DNA of 63,972 nt from Bdellovibrionales bacterium GWB1_55_8. Its GTDB lineage: Bacteria > Bdellovibrionota > UBA1018. The translations under genes were made by a program, and so were the position numbers. This document shows, piece by piece, positions 1 to 8,955 of the stretch. The notes beneath the pieces were generated by a model, which saw nothing but the letters and a program-made list of their open reading frames with translations, was not told the DNA's origin and did not search any database. The stretch lies in assembly GCA_001769835.1 (NCBI GenBank), contig MEPR01000095.1, positions 18,471 through 82,442 on the forward strand. Reading direction: 5' to 3'. Positions within the stretch are counted from its first letter, which is position 1, and each line of letters opens with the position of its first letter.

Positions 1-830
1 CACTTCTCAATGGCGGCGCGGTGAAATGCTGGGGAGACAACAGCTACGGCCAGCTCGGAAATGGTTTGACGGAAAACAGCGCGAGGCCCGTGAAGGTCAT
101 CGGCTTGCACACCGGTGTTCAGGCGATTGCAGCAGGTGCGTATCATACTTGCGCAACAACCAATGGAACGCTTCTCTGCTGGGGAGACAATCGTCGTGGA
201 CAACTTGGAAACGACTCAAAGGTGATGAGTGCCGTTCCGGTTCAGGTGAAATGGCTTACCCAGGGAGTACAGACGGCCTCGGCTGGGACATTCCACTCCT
301 GCGCTCTGGTCTCAGGCGGGGTAAAGTGCTGGGGTTACAATTTTTCAGGCCAGCTCGGAGACGGAACCGTTACTGATCACCTGACCCCCGTTCAGGTAAA
401 GGGACTCGAATCAGGTGTCCAATCCATTGACCTTGGCGACTTCCATTCCTGCGCCGTGCTTGAAGACGGGGTCCGGTGCTGGGGCTACAACGGATCAGGG
501 CAGCTCGGAGGCGCACAGGGAAGAAACGGCCTGGTGCCTCGCAAAGTCTCTCTGCCTGGAGTGCCGGTTTCGCTTGCCCTCGGAAGCTATCACACCTGTG
601 CATTGCTTCCCGATCAGAGCGTCTATTGCTGGGGTTACAATCACGAAGGCCAGGCGCTTCCTGGCACAGCCGCTAAAGTTCTTACGCCTCAGACGGTTCC
701 TTTCGCACAAGGCGCGGAGCTCGTCACGGCGGCGGCGAACCACTCGTGCGTGATTATTGAGCGCAAGGTTCACTGCTGGGGCTGGAACGGCGTGACCCGC
801 TTTTCGCCTGATCCCATTCAGCTTCGATAG
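1..830 (+). CDS. RCC1-repeat protein, 5' end outside the window
   Basis: The open frame runs in from the left edge (first complete codon at position 3) and stops at 828-830. It encodes about six blade repeats of roughly 50 residues. Each has the RCC1 signature CWGxNxxGQLGxG followed by an HTCA or HSCA strand. RCC1 repeats fold as a seven-bladed beta-propeller; in bacteria they usually occur in secreted or surface proteins of unknown ligand. A GTG at position 21 is an internal Val, because the repeat pattern continues upstream of it. Any signal peptide would be outside the window. The last repeat is degenerate, consistent with a propeller closing. Function is not known. Confidence 0.88.
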   Translation, partial: LLNGGAVKCWGDNSYGQLGNGLTENSARPVKVIGLHTGVQAIAAGAYHTCATTNGTLLCWGDNRRGQLGNDSKVMSAVPVQVKWLTQGVQTASAGTFHSCALVSGGVKCWGYNFSGQLGDGTVTDHLTPVQVKGLESGVQSIDLGDFHSCAVLEDGVRCWGYNGSGQLGGAQGRNGLVPRKVSLPGVPVSLALGSYHTCALLPDQSVYCWGYNHEGQALPGTAAKVLTPQTVPFAQGAELVTAAANHSCVIIERKVHCWGWNGVTRFSPDPIQLR

Positions 831-927
831 TTGAGACAAGCGCGCCTCAGTGTGCGCACACGGAGTTTATTCACCGTAGACTGTTGAAATATAAAGCAAT
901 TCACCAAAAGACCCCAAAAAAAACCGC

Positions 928-939
928 GACATGGATGTC
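928..939. promoter_or_regulatory. Short palindrome, possible activator site upstream of the sigma-54 promoter
   Basis: GACAT-GG-ATGTC is a perfect 5-bp dyad about 100 bp upstream of the sigma-54 promoter at 1033-1048, the distance at which NtrC-type activators bind. The rest of 831-1103 holds no gene. It contains a 10-bp palindrome TGTGCGCACA at 851-860, an AT-rich tract and a GGCT/AGCC hairpin near 949-960. Assigning the dyad to the activator encoded at 3354-4775 is inference. Confidence 0.3.
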
Positions 940-1032
940 TCAGTTTTGGCTGAATAGCCGTGATTATTGACTCTTCGACTCACATGCGCCGCGAAAACTC
1001 CCCAACTTAATGAAATCATGGGACATTTCTGT

Positions 1033-1048
1033 TGGCCCGATGCTTGCT
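1033..1048 (+). promoter_or_regulatory. Sigma-54 (RpoN) promoter
   Basis: The sequence TGGCCC-GATGC-TTGCT matches the sigma-54 consensus TGGCAC-N5-TTGCW with one mismatch. The invariant GG (1034-1035) and GC (1046-1047) are 12 bp apart as required. Transcription would start near 1059, giving a leader of about 45 nt to the ATG at 1104. The nearest sigma-54 activator is encoded at 3354-4775, which makes local control plausible. Confidence 0.6.
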
Positions 1049-1103
1049 CTATATCAGGTCGTAAGCAACTTGAACCACAGAACTTAAACCTTAGGAGGTA
1101 GTT

Positions 1104-1700
1104 ATGAAACCCGCAACCCTGTCAATCACTGATCGCCTTGGAATCGCCTACGGCACCGTCCTCTTTCTACTCATGCTCCCCGTGAGCATCTTCGTCTCGG
1201 CCCTTCCAGGCATGGTCATCTCAAACGCGATCTCAAATAAAGTTCTCGCCCTCACCCTCAATCTCGCCGTCATGGGAATCGGCGCGGTGGTCACTCTGGT
1301 GATGGCCCTCGTCAGCGGACTGGCCCTGAGCTATGGCCTCACCTGGTTCGCCCGGAAGCTCCACCTTCCCCAGATGGTGAGCGAAGTCGCCAAAAACCAG
1401 AAACCCCTGGAGGCGTCCAAAAGAATCAACATCGGAGCGATGGTCGGCCTGAGCGCCGCCATCCTGCTCTTCCTCTCGACGGGTGAATCGCCGATTGCCT
1501 CGGTCACCACCCGCGTCGAGCACCTCTTCCCTGGTCCGCTGGTCCTCAGCTTGGGTGATCTCTTCAGCTTCGACCTGAGCCACACCTATGCCGCCGCCAC
1601 GGGCTTCCTCTCGGTTGGGTTCCTCTTCGCGATCTTCGGAATCGCCTCGGGCAGCCTGGTCTCGGCCGCGGTCGAAAGACTCGCCTACCGGAAACACTAA
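1104..1700 (+). CDS. Integral membrane protein of unknown function
   Basis: A 198-residue hydrophobic protein with about four membrane segments (near residues 15-38, 46-78, 108-126 and 162-185) and short charged loops. I recognise no domain or catalytic motif. The start is well supported by an AGGAGG ribosome binding site at about 1093-1098. It lies just downstream of a sigma-54 promoter and is followed by a strong intrinsic terminator, so it can be made as a single-gene message. Its position directly before the fused bc cytochrome suggests, but does not show, a role in the same respiratory or signalling unit. Confidence 0.75.
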   Translation: MKPATLSITDRLGIAYGTVLFLLMLPVSIFVSALPGMVISNAISNKVLALTLNLAVMGIGAVVTLVMALVSGLALSYGLTWFARKLHLPQMVSEVAKNQKPLEASKRINIGAMVGLSAAILLFLSTGESPIASVTTRVEHLFPGPLVLSLGDLFSFDLSHTYAAATGFLSVGFLFAIFGIASGSLVSAAVERLAYRKH

Positions 1701-1715
1701 TCGGGATCTGACTTA

Positions 1716-1756
1716 CCGAACGCCGGGGATTACCTCCCCCCGGCGTTCGGTTTTTT
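1716..1756 (+). terminator. Strong Rho-independent terminator
   Basis: A perfect 13-bp GC-rich stem pairs 1716-1728 with 1738-1750 around a 9-nt loop and is followed at once by six T residues (1751-1756). It lies 16 nt after the stop of the membrane-protein gene and 75 nt before the cytochrome start. It should end most transcripts from the sigma-54 promoter, leaving the cytochrome to read-through or its own promoter. Confidence 0.9.
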
Positions 1757-1830
1757 CGTTCATAAACATGAAATTTCGCTTTGCTTTTGGCTGCTTGTCG
1801 GTGAAAAAGGGGCCTCAAGGTAAACCATCC

Positions 1831-3342
1831 ATGAAACACTCGATCCACCTGCTCTTCACGCTGGCGCTACTTGCGCCATCCCTCACATTTGCGTCAAAGC
1901 CCGCCGCAGCACCTTCTCCTTCCGCGAAGCAGGTGAATCTGCCCGCGGGCACGAATGATGTGGATAGCGCCATCATCAGCCACTTCGAAAACATCGTCGA
2001 TCACAGCCGGATCGCAGGAAAGTGCCTGAACTGTCATCCGAACCAGTTCAGAGATGTCAGCTCAAGTATTCATGGCAAAGCCGGTCTTCTGAAAACGCTT
2101 CCGGAAGGTTCCTTGTGCCTGACCTGTCACGAAATGAACCACATCGTGAAGGACCCGCTCAAAATCCAGAATTTCCAACTCGAAACCTTCTCGAACGTCC
2201 CGCACGAGCTCGCCTGCATGCGCTGTCATGCCGATGCGACGGTTGCCAAGGCTTTTGGTTTTCCGCCCCACGTCCCAAGTGAGTACGAGCAATCCATCCA
2301 CTACCGCAAAGCCGCCATTGGAGAAGCCAAAGCGCCTCTTTGCTTTGACTGCCACGGAGCCCACAACATCGTTCGAGTGGAAAACCCGAGCTCACCTGTT
2401 CACGAAGCTCAGCGCGTGAAGGTTTGCGCTCAATGCCATCCCGGAGCGAATGCGACCTTCGCCTCCGTGTTTGACCACACGCCGATCGGTCCTGAAGAAA
2501 AACCTCTCGAATACTGGGTTATCGTCATATTCAAGATCCTGACTCTGGGCACCTTCATGGCGCTCGGTCTTTTCATTCTACTGGACGTGATGGCGACGAT
2601 TCGCCAGGCGATCATGCCGAAATCAAAACGCCCGCATGAGCACGCGAAGAAAGAGGGCCCTCAGCAGTTCGTGGAACGCCTGCCGTTCCATCTTCGCCTT
2701 CAGCACTTCCTGATGCTCTCCAGCGTGATCACGCTGGTAATCACCGCCTGGCCGCTGCTCTCGCCTGAATCCAGCGTCTCACAGGCACTGACTCGAATGC
2801 TTGGCGGAGCCCACATGCTCGCGATGATCCATCGCACAGCGGGCTTCATCATGATCGGTGACTTCATTTATCACGTCGTTTTCCTTTACCTGCGTTTCCG
2901 CGCCGGCGGCCGGTTCCATCCGATGACACCGATGCCGAAGGATATTTTCGATTTGAAAGACATGATCTTCTTTTTCTTCGGACTACGCGACAAACGCCCG
3001 GACTTCGACCAGTTCGCGTTCCACGAGAAGTTCGACTATTGGGCCGTTTTCTGGGGTGTCGCCATGATGGGCGGCAGCGGGCTCGTGCTGACCTTCCCGA
3101 CCGTGACGGCGCATCTTCTCCCGGGCTGGGCAATCAAGCTCTCAAACATCATCCATGCTGACGAAGCTTTGCTTGCCGCAATGGTTCTGTTCATCTGGCA
3201 CTTCTACAACGTGCATTTGAAACCCGGCATTTTTCCGATGAACTGGGCCTGGCTCACGGGGCGTATGAAAAAAGACCTCTATGAGCATGAGCACGCCGGC
3301 CATGTCGAGAAGCTCCGTAAACAAGGCAAGTGGAAGGACTGA
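1831..3342 (+). CDS. Fused multihaem cytochrome c / membrane cytochrome b (CbcL-like quinone oxidoreductase)
   Basis: The protein has 503 residues from ATG 1831, chosen because a clean signal peptide begins there (basic N-terminus, hydrophobic core, cleavage near FAS-KP); upstream in-frame codons do not look like protein. The periplasmic half has five CxxCH c-haem motifs at residues 65-69, 96-100, 129-133, 171-175 and 199-203. The C-terminal half has about five membrane helices (near 228-255, 292-312, 332-356, 403-422, 444-462) with paired histidines typical of the HydC/FdnI dihaem cytochrome b family. This layout matches Geobacter CbcL, an inner-membrane protein passing quinol electrons to periplasmic cytochromes, but with fewer c haems. 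The b domain is clearly paralogous to the protein at 12855-13646. Confidence 0.85.
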   Translation: MKHSIHLLFTLALLAPSLTFASKPAAAPSPSAKQVNLPAGTNDVDSAIISHFENIVDHSRIAGKCLNCHPNQFRDVSSSIHGKAGLLKTLPEGSLCLTCHEMNHIVKDPLKIQNFQLETFSNVPHELACMRCHADATVAKAFGFPPHVPSEYEQSIHYRKAAIGEAKAPLCFDCHGAHNIVRVENPSSPVHEAQRVKVCAQCHPGANATFASVFDHTPIGPEEKPLEYWVIVIFKILTLGTFMALGLFILLDVMATIRQAIMPKSKRPHEHAKKEGPQQFVERLPFHLRLQHFLMLSSVITLVITAWPLLSPESSVSQALTRMLGGAHMLAMIHRTAGFIMIGDFIYHVVFLYLRFRAGGRFHPMTPMPKDIFDLKDMIFFFFGLRDKRPDFDQFAFHEKFDYWAVFWGVAMMGGSGLVLTFPTVTAHLLPGWAIKLSNIIHADEALLAAMVLFIWHFYNVHLKPGIFPMNWAWLTGRMKKDLYEHEHAGHVEKLRKQGKWKD

Positions 3343-3353
3343 TTCCCCTGGAC

Positions 3354-4775
3354 TTAAGACCCAGGGCGCTTCAATCCAAGCCGGCTCACGATGCGATGAA
3401 TGGTTCTTCGGTCAATCCCACTCGCTTCAGCGGCTGCCGAAATGTTCCAATCGTATTTCAAAAGCGTGTGCCTGACATAGCTCTCTTCAAAATGATCGAA
3501 CACTTTCTTTTTCGCTTCATTCAAAGGAAGCTCGTAAAAAGGAGACCAGTCAGCAGCAGGCTCATCAGTGGCGCCAGCGGATTTTCCCGAAACGCATGAT
3601 ATCTGGCCTGGCAGATCACCGACATCCACGACTCCGTCGCGATCAGCGAAAATTAGAAACTGCGCGAGATTCACCAGTTCGCGGACATTTCCGGGCCAGG
3701 AGTACCTCAGGAGGCAATCCTTCGCTTCCGGACTAATCTCTTTAGGAGCCGGACGCGCACGCGTTGAATGCGAAGACAGAAAATGCTGAAGAAGCAGCAG
3801 AATATCCTCCTTACGTTCCCTGAGCGGAGGGATTGTGATGGTGATGACATTCAGCCGGTAAAAGAGATCCTGCCGAAAGGATTTCTCGGAGATCATGAGG
3901 GGCAGCTCGCGATTTGTCGCCGAGACAAACCGGACATTGATCGAGCGTTCCTTGTTCGTCCCCAGACGCCGGACTTTCCTGTCCTCGATCACGCGCAGGA
4001 GTTTTGCCTGCAGCGCAACCGGCATCTCTCCGATCTCATCGAGGAACACCGTCCCGCCATCGGCGTTTTCAAAAAGACCGAGACGGGTTTCCGTGGCGCC
4101 GGTGAAAGCGCCGGCCTCATGACCAAACAGCTCGCTCTCCAGGAGATTTTCCGGAATCGCGGCGCAATTGATCGGCGCGAAATGCTTGCGCGCACGCGGC
4201 GACTTGCGGTGCAGAATCCGCGCGGCGAGTTCCTTCCCTGTTCCGCTCTCCCCATAGAGCAGGACGCTCGAATCCATTACGGCGGCGCGCTCCAGATCCT
4301 CGAACAATTTTCGCATGGGCTCGCTGCGGCCAATCAAGTCGCCGTATTGACTGAGGCCGGCCACCTGAGCCCGCAGAAACTGGTTCTCACGGCTGAGCCG
4401 GCTTTTATCGAGAGCGCTGTTGACCGCGTGAAGAAGCTGCTCAGGAGAAAACGGTTTCAGAAGATAGTCCGAAGCCCCGGCCTTGAGCGCCGAAATCGCG
4501 GTTTCCACCGTCGGAAAGCCGGTGATGAGAATAATTCCACAACCGTGCTCCGCCTGACGAATTCTCGAAATAAGCTCTAGTCCGCTCATCTGAGGCATGG
4601 TCATATCCGTGACCACCAGGTCCACGGATTGTCCCTCGAGGGTTTTCAATGCCTGCGGTGCGGACGAAGCCGTCAATACAGTATAGCCCTCGTCACCGAG
4701 GATATCCGAACAGGTCTCGAGCCAATCAGGTTCATCATCAACAACCAGGATGGTCTCAGTCCTTTTTTCCGCCAT
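3354..4775 (-). CDS. Sigma-54-dependent response regulator (NtrC family)
   Basis: 473 residues. An N-terminal receiver domain carries phospho-acceptor Asp57 and the conserved Lys in LLKPF. An AAA+ domain has Walker A GESGTGKE (175-182), the sigma-54 contact loop GAFTGA (222-227) and Walker B FLDE (about 244-247). The C-terminus is a Fis-type helix-turn-helix. The start at 4775 is chosen by domain length and a GGGAGG site just upstream. It overlaps the kinase gene by 20 bp, so the two are probably translationally coupled and form a cognate pair. Targets are probably local, since a sigma-54 promoter lies at 1033-1048. It converges with the fused cytochrome gene, 11 nt apart. Confidence 0.93.
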   Translation of the reverse strand: MAEKRTETILVVDDEPDWLETCSDILGDEGYTVLTASSAPQALKTLEGQSVDLVVTDMTMPQMSGLELISRIRQAEHGCGIILITGFPTVETAISALKAGASDYLLKPFSPEQLLHAVNSALDKSRLSRENQFLRAQVAGLSQYGDLIGRSEPMRKLFEDLERAAVMDSSVLLYGESGTGKELAARILHRKSPRARKHFAPINCAAIPENLLESELFGHEAGAFTGATETRLGLFENADGGTVFLDEIGEMPVALQAKLLRVIEDRKVRRLGTNKERSINVRFVSATNRELPLMISEKSFRQDLFYRLNVITITIPPLRERKEDILLLLQHFLSSHSTRARPAPKEISPEAKDCLLRYSWPGNVRELVNLAQFLIFADRDGVVDVGDLPGQISCVSGKSAGATDEPAADWSPFYELPLNEAKKKVFDHFEESYVRHTLLKYDWNISAAAEASGIDRRTIHRIVSRLGLKRPGS

Positions 4776-6684
4776 TGGCCCCTCCCACGATCGGAAGCAC
4801 GATCTCGAACTCGGCGCCGCCCTCGGGATGATTCCGAACGCGCATGGTTCCGGAATGCTCTTCAATAATGCCGTGGCTGATGGAAAGCCCAAGTCCCGTA
4901 CCCTTGCCCACCGGCTTCGTAGTAAAGAACGGTTCCATTACCTTGTCCAGGATATCGCCGGGAATTCCTTCACCGGAATCACGAACGCGGACGCGGACCG
5001 CTGGCTGGCTTTCAAGCGTGGCCATATCGGCACTCACTTTAATCTGACCGCCCCCGGCCATCGCGTCCACCGCGTTGTTGAAAAGGTTCAGGAATACCTG
5101 CGCCAGTTCATTGCGGTTACCCTCCACAAAGGGAAGGTCCGCGGGAATATCCTTCTCAAACTGGACATTCGCGCCGGCAAACCTCGAGCCGACCAGTTCC
5201 AAAGCATCGTGAATCGGATCCTGAACATGCAGCAGACTTTTCTCCTGCGGCCTTCTTCGGGAAAAAGTAAGGAGCGCACGAACAATGTCCGCCACGCGTT
5301 CAGACTGCTTGACGATCCGCTGAAGGTATTTCGTCACGTACTCCGGCGGCTGCGTGGGCTCTGACTGCAGACGATTCAGCACATAACGCGCTCCCGCGAG
5401 GATCACGCCATTCGGGTTATTCACCTCATGTGCCACACCGCCGGCAAGCTCTCCTACTGCGGCCAGCCTACCTGACTGAAGAAGCTTCTGATGCGTCTCT
5501 TCAAGCTGGGCACGCTGATAGTCGAGTTTGTCCTGCAATTCGCGATTGAAATTCTCGACCGTGATCTGCGCCAGGCGCTCGCTCGTGACATCGCGCCATT
5601 GCACGATGATCGCAAGCGGGATTCGCTCTGTGCCGAACAGAGGATAGGCTTCCTGAACGAGATATTTCTTCTGCCCTGCGATCGTGAACTCGATGTCCTG
5701 CTCTTCAAAGCTGAGGGACTGAAGACATCGTCGGCATAACTCCTCGACAGAGGGTGTCTGGCCCGGCAGGTTGATGATGGAACACGGCTCACTGATGAGA
5801 CTCTCTTCCGACGCTGATGCCCCCGCGTCAGTAAGAAGACTGGTCAGATAGTGATTCACCAGGACGATTCTGAGTTCCGTCGAAACCATGGCAACGCCGA
5901 TCTGCATACCGTTGAAGATGGTTTCAAGGGTATCGCGCGTATCGATAAGCTGATCGTCCCGGCGTTCGAGCGCCTCCATCAGCACACCGAATGTCGGCGA
6001 AAGAAAACTATCCGGATCCGCTCCCTCTGACCGGAACCGGACGGCGCGAATCACCCTCATCGTGAAGCGCGAAATGTAGATATCCACAAAAACGGCGGCA
6101 CCGAGCAAAAACAGGAAAGCCGTGATGAACATGACCGCGGAAAGTGCCAGGCTATCCTGCGCCGTCGAGTACAGAGCGGCGTAGGAAATGCCGATCTCAA
6201 GGCGCTCCTGCAGCCCATTCCGCTCGCTCAACGTCAGGAACACCCGGAATTCGGAGCCCTCTCCTGAAAGCGACGTCAGTTCGGGCTTGGGAAACTGTTT
6301 GGCGATCGGTCGGTCGGGGTTGATTCGAATCAAACGGATCCGGCCCTGCTGCTGCGGGCCAGGGGTGAGCCCGGCGCGCGCAAACGGGACGTCCCCGCGG
6401 TAAAATGCGCTCCAAAGCACAAGTTTATTATTCTGCGTGGTGCTCACGGCCAGTGTCGGCGAGATGGTACCTTCGCGGGCCTGATGGACCAGAGTCCCCA
6501 GATGAAGCGCAAGTTGATCCACGGATTCACGGGCGAATTCCACTTGCTGAAAAAAACCGATAATCGCGGTAGGCAGCAAAGCCACGAAACAGATCGACGC
6601 AAAAGCGAGGAGCTTCATGTACCGGGGCAGTCCGGAGCGGCTTGAACTTTTTGAAGTGGAGATGTCTTTTCGCAACTGAGCCAT
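4756..6684 (-). CDS. Membrane sensor histidine kinase, partner of the NtrC-like regulator
   Basis: 642 residues. Membrane segments near 24-45 and 180-202 bracket a periplasmic sensor domain of about 135 residues with no motif I recognise. A PAS-like region lies near 250-370 and a short coiled coil near 375-405. The HisKA box has His419 in GGVAHEVNNP, and the HATPase domain shows the N box and DSGEGIPG and GTGLGLS glycine motifs. It is the NtrB/ZraS-like class that pairs with sigma-54 activators. No haem motif is present, unlike the divergent kinase at 6748. The ligand cannot be told from sequence. Confidence 0.92.
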   Translation of the reverse strand: MAQLRKDISTSKSSSRSGLPRYMKLLAFASICFVALLPTAIIGFFQQVEFARESVDQLALHLGTLVHQAREGTISPTLAVSTTQNNKLVLWSAFYRGDVPFARAGLTPGPQQQGRIRLIRINPDRPIAKQFPKPELTSLSGEGSEFRVFLTLSERNGLQERLEIGISYAALYSTAQDSLALSAVMFITAFLFLLGAAVFVDIYISRFTMRVIRAVRFRSEGADPDSFLSPTFGVLMEALERRDDQLIDTRDTLETIFNGMQIGVAMVSTELRIVLVNHYLTSLLTDAGASASEESLISEPCSIINLPGQTPSVEELCRRCLQSLSFEEQDIEFTIAGQKKYLVQEAYPLFGTERIPLAIIVQWRDVTSERLAQITVENFNRELQDKLDYQRAQLEETHQKLLQSGRLAAVGELAGGVAHEVNNPNGVILAGARYVLNRLQSEPTQPPEYVTKYLQRIVKQSERVADIVRALLTFSRRRPQEKSLLHVQDPIHDALELVGSRFAGANVQFEKDIPADLPFVEGNRNELAQVFLNLFNNAVDAMAGGGQIKVSADMATLESQPAVRVRVRDSGEGIPGDILDKVMEPFFTTKPVGKGTGLGLSISHGIIEEHSGTMRVRNHPEGGAEFEIVLPIVGGANGGKKD

Positions 6685-6689
6685 TTTAA

Positions 6690-6717
6690 ATCACTGCAGG
6701 ACCCGGACGCCAGTGAT
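6690..6717. promoter_or_regulatory. Dyad between two divergent sensor-kinase genes
   Basis: ATCACTG (6690-6696) and CAGTGAT (6711-6717) form a perfect 7-bp inverted repeat with half-site centres 21 bp apart, filling almost half of the 63-bp gap between divergent kinase genes. The spacing of two helical turns is typical of a dimeric DNA-binding protein, so it may coordinate both operons. No regulator is assigned. Confidence 0.4.
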
Positions 6718-6747
6718 ATCATGAGCTAGCGCATACAGGAGCCTCCC

Positions 6748-8955
6748 ATGTCCATTCGTCCCGGCCGACGCCAGAGCCTCTACTCGCGCGCCCTACTTTT
6801 CACGTTGGTAGGCTGCGGATGTCTGCTTGGCGCCATTCTGGTTCAGTCCTGGATCATGGTGAACGGCACCGTCGATCGATTACTGCAGGAACGCATCAGC
6901 CTCGCCAAAAGCACCGCAAGCTACGTCGAACAACACATCAATTACCAACTTGAGCAATTATCGCGCGCCGCGGCTGAGACACTCAGTTCGTCACCGATGG
7001 ATCTGCGCGAGGTCAGGAAATCAATCGGTGCGCTCTATACGGGCACTGTTTTTGAGGAAGGGGCGTTCGTCCTCTGGCGTGATGGGCGCCCCCTGGCGTC
7101 CGTGCCGGAAGACGATCTTCTCGAAGAACTGCCGCCCGAACCGATCGCTGCGCTCGTTGCGCAGTCCAGGAATTCAGGACGTATCGCGGCTTCCAGCCTG
7201 ACGCATCTAGGGAAAACAAAAAGGCCCGTTCTGATTTTTTTACAGCCCATCCAGAAAAACTCGGGACCGATCCTGGGTTATATCGGAGGACTCCTTCACC
7301 CGGCCTCAAATAACCTGCTCGCACCCTTCACTCCGGGAGGCTCCGGAACCCGAAGTATTCTTCAACTTGTCGACAGCACGGGCACTGTCGTCAGCTCCAC
7401 GAGTCCCGCGCTGCTGTTCGACCCGACGGATCATGACAGCATGCTGAAGCGCGCGATTCAGGAAAGACGGGAAATCAAGGGTCGTTGCCATTCCTGCCAT
7501 GACAGCGCCGGAGGGGCTCCGGCGTCGCGCGAGTCAGAGGTGCTTGCTTTCGCGCCGCTCCGTCATCTTCCCTTTGGCATGGCCATTCGCCAACCGGAAC
7601 ATGAGGCCCTCGGTCCTGCGTTCGCCCTCCAGTCGCGCCTGATCTGGCTCGGAGTCGCTTTCGTCGTGCTGTTCGTCGGGTTTACCGCCCTCTCCGTGCA
7701 CAGCGTGGTCTCGCCGGTGAAACGGCTGACCCATGCCGTACGAGTCGTCGAGAACATGAATTCAGAGCTCCGCCTGCCTTCGTTCGGACACGACGAGATC
7801 GGCGAGCTGGCGAACGCCCTGGAACGCTGGCGAAACAGGGTCATCGAATCCGTGGCCACGCTGGAATTGCGCGAACGCGATATCCACAATCAGTTTGTCG
7901 CGACCACGCGCCACCTGAAGGCCTTGCAGGAAATAGGGAACCTCGGATCAGAAAAACAGAATCTGCAGGACTTTCTAAACGACGCACTCGCCGCCATGCT
8001 GAAATTTTTCGGATTCCAAAAAGGAAAACTCACCCTCACTCACGGTGAAAGGCATTTCGTTGCGACGAATCGTTCGCCTGAAGAAGACGGACAGAGCGTC
8101 GATGCGGCCGCCGAACTGAAGTTCGGGGAAATGGGCGTGAGCTGCTCGCTTGACAGCCCGATCGACCGCTCCCATGACCTGCCAGCTAACAGGATAGAAT
8201 CCCTGCTGCATCAGATCCTTGTGAGCGCCGCGCACCGCCTGCTGCATGAAAGGGACGCCGAGCGCCACAAGCAAAGCCGTGAGTTTCTCCAGGGCGTCCT
8301 GCGAGCCCAGGAGGAGGAGCGCAGACGCATCGCACGCGAGCTTCACGACACGCTCGCACAGGATCTCGCCGCGCATCGTTTCGAAATCGAGCGCATGATC
8401 AAGCACTCGCCGGCCGGGCCTGAGAGTGAGCTTCTCAAGCCGCAGCTTGCCGCCCTGGAAATCCGAGCCCACGAAATGCTGATCACCCTCCGCCGCCTGC
8501 TCCTGGACCTCAGGCCTTCCGTGCTCGACACGATGGGTTTTCTGCCTGCTCTTCAGTGGTACCTGGAACGCCTGGAGCGTGAGCATGGGATTCGGGGACG
8601 AGTGAGCGCGGAAAGCGATGGCTTGCACCTGAGCCCCGAAAGCGAGATGAACCTGTTCCGGATATTCCAGGAAGCGTTGAACAACGTCGTTCAGCATTCG
8701 CAGGCTCAACACGTTTTCGTGACAATCAATCAGGCAGATAACATGGTAGAGATGGTGATCGAAGATGACGGTCGCGGCTTTGATCTCGCATCACTGAAAA
8801 CGCGCCCCACGCCTTCGGGCACCGATGAACGCGGCCTGGGCTTGCTAGGCATCACGGAACGTTCCGAATTGCTGGGCGGGCAGATGCAGGTGCAATCAAC
8901 GCCAGGCGAAGGCACAAATATCAGCGTTCGAATTCCCGCTGGAGAGATTTCGTGA
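6748..8955 (+). CDS. NarX-type sensor histidine kinase with a c-haem motif in its periplasmic domain
   Basis: 735 residues, AGGAG 6 nt before the ATG. TM1 near 12-35 and TM2 near 297-320 enclose a periplasmic domain of about 260 residues that resembles Cache-type sensors. Close to TM2 it carries CHSCH (Cys247, Cys250, His251), the covalent c-haem attachment motif. A HAMP linker, a degenerate GAF-like region, a HisKA_3 box with His533 in RELHDT and a HATPase domain with DDGRGFD follow. HisKA_3 kinases pair with LuxR-type regulators, and one overlaps its stop codon by 4 bp. If haem is attached in the periplasm it could sense redox state, NO, CO or O2. That is inference, though haem-bearing periplasmic sensor domains are known in Geobacter and Desulfovibrio chemoreceptors. 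Confidence 0.9.
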   Translation: MSIRPGRRQSLYSRALLFTLVGCGCLLGAILVQSWIMVNGTVDRLLQERISLAKSTASYVEQHINYQLEQLSRAAAETLSSSPMDLREVRKSIGALYTGTVFEEGAFVLWRDGRPLASVPEDDLLEELPPEPIAALVAQSRNSGRIAASSLTHLGKTKRPVLIFLQPIQKNSGPILGYIGGLLHPASNNLLAPFTPGGSGTRSILQLVDSTGTVVSSTSPALLFDPTDHDSMLKRAIQERREIKGRCHSCHDSAGGAPASRESEVLAFAPLRHLPFGMAIRQPEHEALGPAFALQSRLIWLGVAFVVLFVGFTALSVHSVVSPVKRLTHAVRVVENMNSELRLPSFGHDEIGELANALERWRNRVIESVATLELRERDIHNQFVATTRHLKALQEIGNLGSEKQNLQDFLNDALAAMLKFFGFQKGKLTLTHGERHFVATNRSPEEDGQSVDAAAELKFGEMGVSCSLDSPIDRSHDLPANRIESLLHQILVSAAHRLLHERDAERHKQSREFLQGVLRAQEEERRRIARELHDTLAQDLAAHRFEIERMIKHSPAGPESELLKPQLAALEIRAHEMLITLRRLLLDLRPSVLDTMGFLPALQWYLERLEREHGIRGRVSAESDGLHLSPESEMNLFRIFQEALNNVVQHSQAQHVFVTINQADNMVEMVIEDDGRGFDLASLKTRPTPSGTDERGLGLLGITERSELLGGQMQVQSTPGEGTNISVRIPAGEIS

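Noticed and set aside
3346-3366. CCCTGG/CCAGGG hairpin between the fused cytochrome and the regulator
   Set aside because: Only a 6-bp stem without a T run; not enough for a terminator call.
3768-4580. A 270-codon frame on the plus strand
   Set aside because: It is antisense to the sigma-54 activator, which has all expected motifs.
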